This document shows positions 31,735-31,746 of a DNA stretch of 31,746 nucleotides, piece after piece; positions within the stretch are counted from its first letter, which is position 1; every line of letters begins with the position of its first letter. This stretch comes from JAYZBC01 sp036339375. GTDB lineage: Bacteria; Pseudomonadota; Alphaproteobacteria; MPNO01; UBA2964. The position numbers were made by a program, and so were the translations under genes. The stretch spans positions 1 through 31,746 of the forward strand of contig JAYZBC010000080.1 in assembly GCA_036339375.1 (NCBI GenBank), given 5' to 3'. The notes under the pieces were generated by a model. It did not search any database and was not told where the DNA came from. It saw only the letters and a list, made by a program, of their open reading frames with translations.

Positions 31735-31746
31735 TGTGGAACAAAA
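31735..31746 (+). CDS. First codons of a further gene, possibly proC, cut by window edge
   Basis: A GTG at 31735 stands five bases after a strong AGGAGA (31724-31729), and the four codon positions visible read M-E-Q-(K/N). This is a good translation start with no competing explanation. Identification as pyrroline-5-carboxylate reductase rests only on the usual YbjN-proC gene order in alphaproteobacteria. Confidence 0.4.

Overview
The window looks like chromosomal DNA from a low-GC (roughly 40% by eye), probably marine alphaproteobacterium, with gene order resembling Rhodospirillales-type genomes. The main evidence is gene order and family subtype: trmL-hemF beside petABC; DUF1285, CoA-type Nudix, DUF6111 and CCA-adding enzyme in a row; lgt-midA-pgeF-prs-rplY-pth-ychF on one strand; and ubiK next to YbjN. 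No rRNA, tRNA, insertion sequence, phage gene or CRISPR array was recognised.

Layout. 1-1263: end of a branched-chain-amino-acid-type ABC operon (livG partial, livF) closed by a strong hairpin terminator. 1300-5400: a TRAP transporter split around a TauD-type dioxygenase, with the binding protein and dioxygenase on the minus strand and dctQM divergent on the plus strand. 5579-8230: DUF1285, Nudix, DUF6111 and CCA enzyme, tightly packed. 8255-9587: hemF and trmL on the minus strand. 9788-12428: petABC, the cytochrome bc1 complex. 12515-16544: mtnP, mtnA and a 682-residue class II aldolase/short-chain dehydrogenase fusion, with overlapping stops and starts. 16605-24934, minus strand: dienelactone-hydrolase-like gene, ychF, pth, rplY, prs, pgeF, midA, lgt, hldD. 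25029-26720: formate-tetrahydrofolate ligase, minus strand. 26721-27024: a 304-base gap holding a perfect tandem 51-bp duplication. 27025-30519: an NMT1/SsuA-type ABC importer (ATPase, binding protein, two permeases). 30622-31746: ubiK, a YbjN-family gene, and the first codons of another gene, perhaps proC.

How the genes may work together. The most interesting unit is mtnP-mtnA-aldolase/SDR. The first two enzymes would turn 5'-methylthioadenosine (or 5'-deoxyadenosine) into a 1-phosphoketose. The aldolase domain could cleave that to dihydroxyacetone phosphate plus an aldehyde, which the fused dehydrogenase domain could reduce or oxidise. This would be a compact form of the DHAP shunt of methionine salvage. 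The function of the fusion here is inferred from operon context, not shown. The rest is mostly housekeeping (respiration, haem, translation, lipoprotein and LPS heptose synthesis, one-carbon metabolism) plus three uptake systems of unknown substrate.
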